From Paracoccaceae bacterium (GTDB lineage Bacteria; Pseudomonadota; Alphaproteobacteria; Rhodobacterales; Rhodobacteraceae): a stretch of 64,000 bases of DNA. Shown one piece after another: positions 63,039-64,000 of this stretch. The translations under genes and the position numbers were made by a program. The notes under the pieces are model-generated. The model did not search any database. It saw only the letters and a list, made by a program, of their open reading frames with translations, and had not been told where the DNA came from. The stretch covers positions 186,001 through 250,000 of the forward strand of contig JAKVCO010000006.1 of NCBI GenBank assembly GCA_022448245.1, written 5' to 3'. How positions within the stretch are numbered: the first letter of the stretch is position 1; every line of letters begins with the position of its first letter.

Positions 63039-64000
63039 AAAGCCGCGCGATCAAGGAGGCGCGGCTCACCTGGCCGGCCTGCCCTTCGACGCCCAGAGGC
63101 CCGTCGCCAAGGCGCGACATGAGCTCTGATATCGGCATGTCGGCGGGCACGGCGGCATTCGGCGCGCCCTCAGCCTCTTCCATCACGTCGACAGCGGTCA
63201 GGACGCCCAGCGGGTTCATATGGGCCACGAAATCGGCCACGTAATCATCGGCTGGCGCCGTGAAGATGTCGCGCGGGGTGCCGCATTGTACAATGCGCCC
63301 GCCTTCCATGATCGCAATCCGATTGCCCAGTTTGAACGCCTCGTCGAGGTCGTGGCTCACAAAGATGATCGTGCGCTTCAGCCGCTCCTGCAGTTCGAGG
63401 AGTTCATCCTGCAGTTTCGTGCGGATCAGCGGATCCAGAGCACTGAAGGGTTCATCCATCAGAAGGATGGGCGCCTCGGTCACGAAAGCCCGCGCGAGGC
63501 CCACGCGTTGCTGCATCCCGCCCGAGAGCTCGCCCACCTTGCGGTCGGCCCAATCGGCGAGACCCACGAGCGACAGCTGCGCCTCCACCCGGTCCTTCCT
63601 CGCCGCTTTCGACAGCCCGGCGAGCTCAAGGCCGAGGCCCACGTTTTCACGCACACTGCGCCACGGCAACAGGCCGAATTGCTGGAAGACCATGGAGACA
63701 CATTCGCGACGCAGGCGGCGTAGATCATTCGCGTCAGGCGACGGGATGGTGCAGGACCAGTCGCCGTCTTTCACCACCACCTTGCCGCGCACCACGGGGT
63801 TGAGTCCGTTCACAGCGCGCAGCAGCGTTGATTTACCAGAGCCGGAGAGGCCCATCAGCACGAGGATCTCGCCCTCCGCCACATCGAGGGAGCAATTGTG
63901 GACGCCAAGGATCTGCCCCGTGGCCTGTTGCACCTCGGCACGCGTCTTGCCTTCATCCATCAGCGTCAAGGCTTTTGCGGGGGTGTCTCCAAAGACTATG
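63028..64000 (-). CDS. choV: Choline/glycine betaine ABC transporter ATP-binding protein (partial, 5' end outside window)
   Basis: At least 323 residues, with the frame open to the right edge (the start lies beyond). The visible N-terminus VFGDTPAKALTLMDEGKTRAEVQQATG is the ProV/ChoV-type lead-in. Walker A is GLSGSGKST, signature LSGGMQQRVGLARA, Walker B ILLMDEPFSALDP and the switch histidine is in TIIFVSHDLDEAF. The C-terminal tail (about 65 residues, HMNPLGVLTAVDVMEE) replaces CBS-type repeats, as in the ChoXWV systems. It imports the osmolyte or methyl donor choline or betaine. Its 3' end overlaps the broken dehydrogenase by 11 bases. Confidence 0.88.
   Translation of the reverse strand, partial: IVFGDTPAKALTLMDEGKTRAEVQQATGQILGVHNCSLDVAEGEILVLMGLSGSGKSTLLRAVNGLNPVVRGKVVVKDGDWSCTIPSPDANDLRRLRRECVSMVFQQFGLLPWRSVRENVGLGLELAGLSKAARKDRVEAQLSLVGLADWADRKVGELSGGMQQRVGLARAFVTEAPILLMDEPFSALDPLIRTKLQDELLELQERLKRTIIFVSHDLDEAFKLGNRIAIMEGGRIVQCGTPRDIFTAPADDYVADFVAHMNPLGVLTAVDVMEEAEGAPNAAVPADMPISELMSRLGDGPLGVEGQAGQVSRASLIARLSRS

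Overview
The window is typical of a marine alphaproteobacterium of the Rhodobacteraceae (Roseobacter group). The evidence is high GC content, tightly packed operons with ATGA/TGATG overlaps, a Paracoccus-type membrane cytochrome c (CycM) beside prephenate dehydratase, an SRP RNA gene near dnaX, a perfect-spacing FNR-type box upstream of hemF, many ABC importers, a DMSP-lyase-family cupin and family-typical intergenic repeats. No rRNA operon, insertion sequence, prophage or CRISPR array is visible.

Layout. 1-3784 (minus): a carbohydrate ABC importer (ATPase, binding protein, two permeases, the last cut by the window edge), divergent from a SnoaL/NTF2-like protein. 5011-18767: a galactoside catabolism locus. 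An IclR regulator and a MalK-type ATPase run leftward. Divergent from them is one long rightward operon: binding protein, MalF permease, YjbR protein, MalG permease, GH36 alpha-galactosidase, SDR sugar dehydrogenase, KDGal kinase, KDPGal aldolase, lactonase, GH42 beta-galactosidase and aldose epimerase. It encodes uptake, hydrolysis and a De Ley-Doudoroff route to pyruvate plus glyceraldehyde-3-phosphate, but no galactonate dehydratase. 18764-22386: purine (urate/allantoin) breakdown, with HIU hydrolase, a fused PuuE allantoinase-OHCU decarboxylase, ureidoglycine aminohydrolase and ureidoglycolate lyase. 22482-33009: a class III aminotransferase, a broken oxoprolinase/hydantoinase, a GloB-like hydrolase, a DMSP-lyase-like cupin, an alcohol dehydrogenase-like MDR, an aldehyde dehydrogenase and a GlxA-type regulator.

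33079-42297 holds housekeeping genes: tRNA(CAT), an FAD oxidase, hemC, hemE, hemF, an SDR with a lost active site, an RsmC-like methyltransferase, ClpS, a HAD phosphatase and a D,D-carboxypeptidase with a SPOR domain. 42311-48287 is yejFEBA (peptide/microcin C-type import). 48401-55035 carries cycM, pheA, an SRPBCC protein, nudC, SRP RNA, a broken ankyrin gene and dnaX. 55032-62082 is a dipeptide ABC operon with two tandem binding proteins. 62239-64000 holds a wrecked idonate/sorbitol dehydrogenase and the ATPase of a choline/betaine importer.

Three themes stand out. (1) Four accessory genes, possibly five, carry inactivating lesions while every core gene is intact, which suggests ongoing gene decay. 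(2) Hairpins sit just after the binding-protein gene in three ABC operons, and a related palindromic repeat lies in the gaps of three ABC loci. (3) Several regulatory palindromes can be matched to plausible regulators (IclR, FNR, GntR-like, GlxA-like). I found no clearly novel multi-gene system. The best candidates for new biology are the oxoprolinase G8 frameshift site, the two SDRs with altered catalytic residues, and the DMSP-lyase-like cupin with its redox neighbours.
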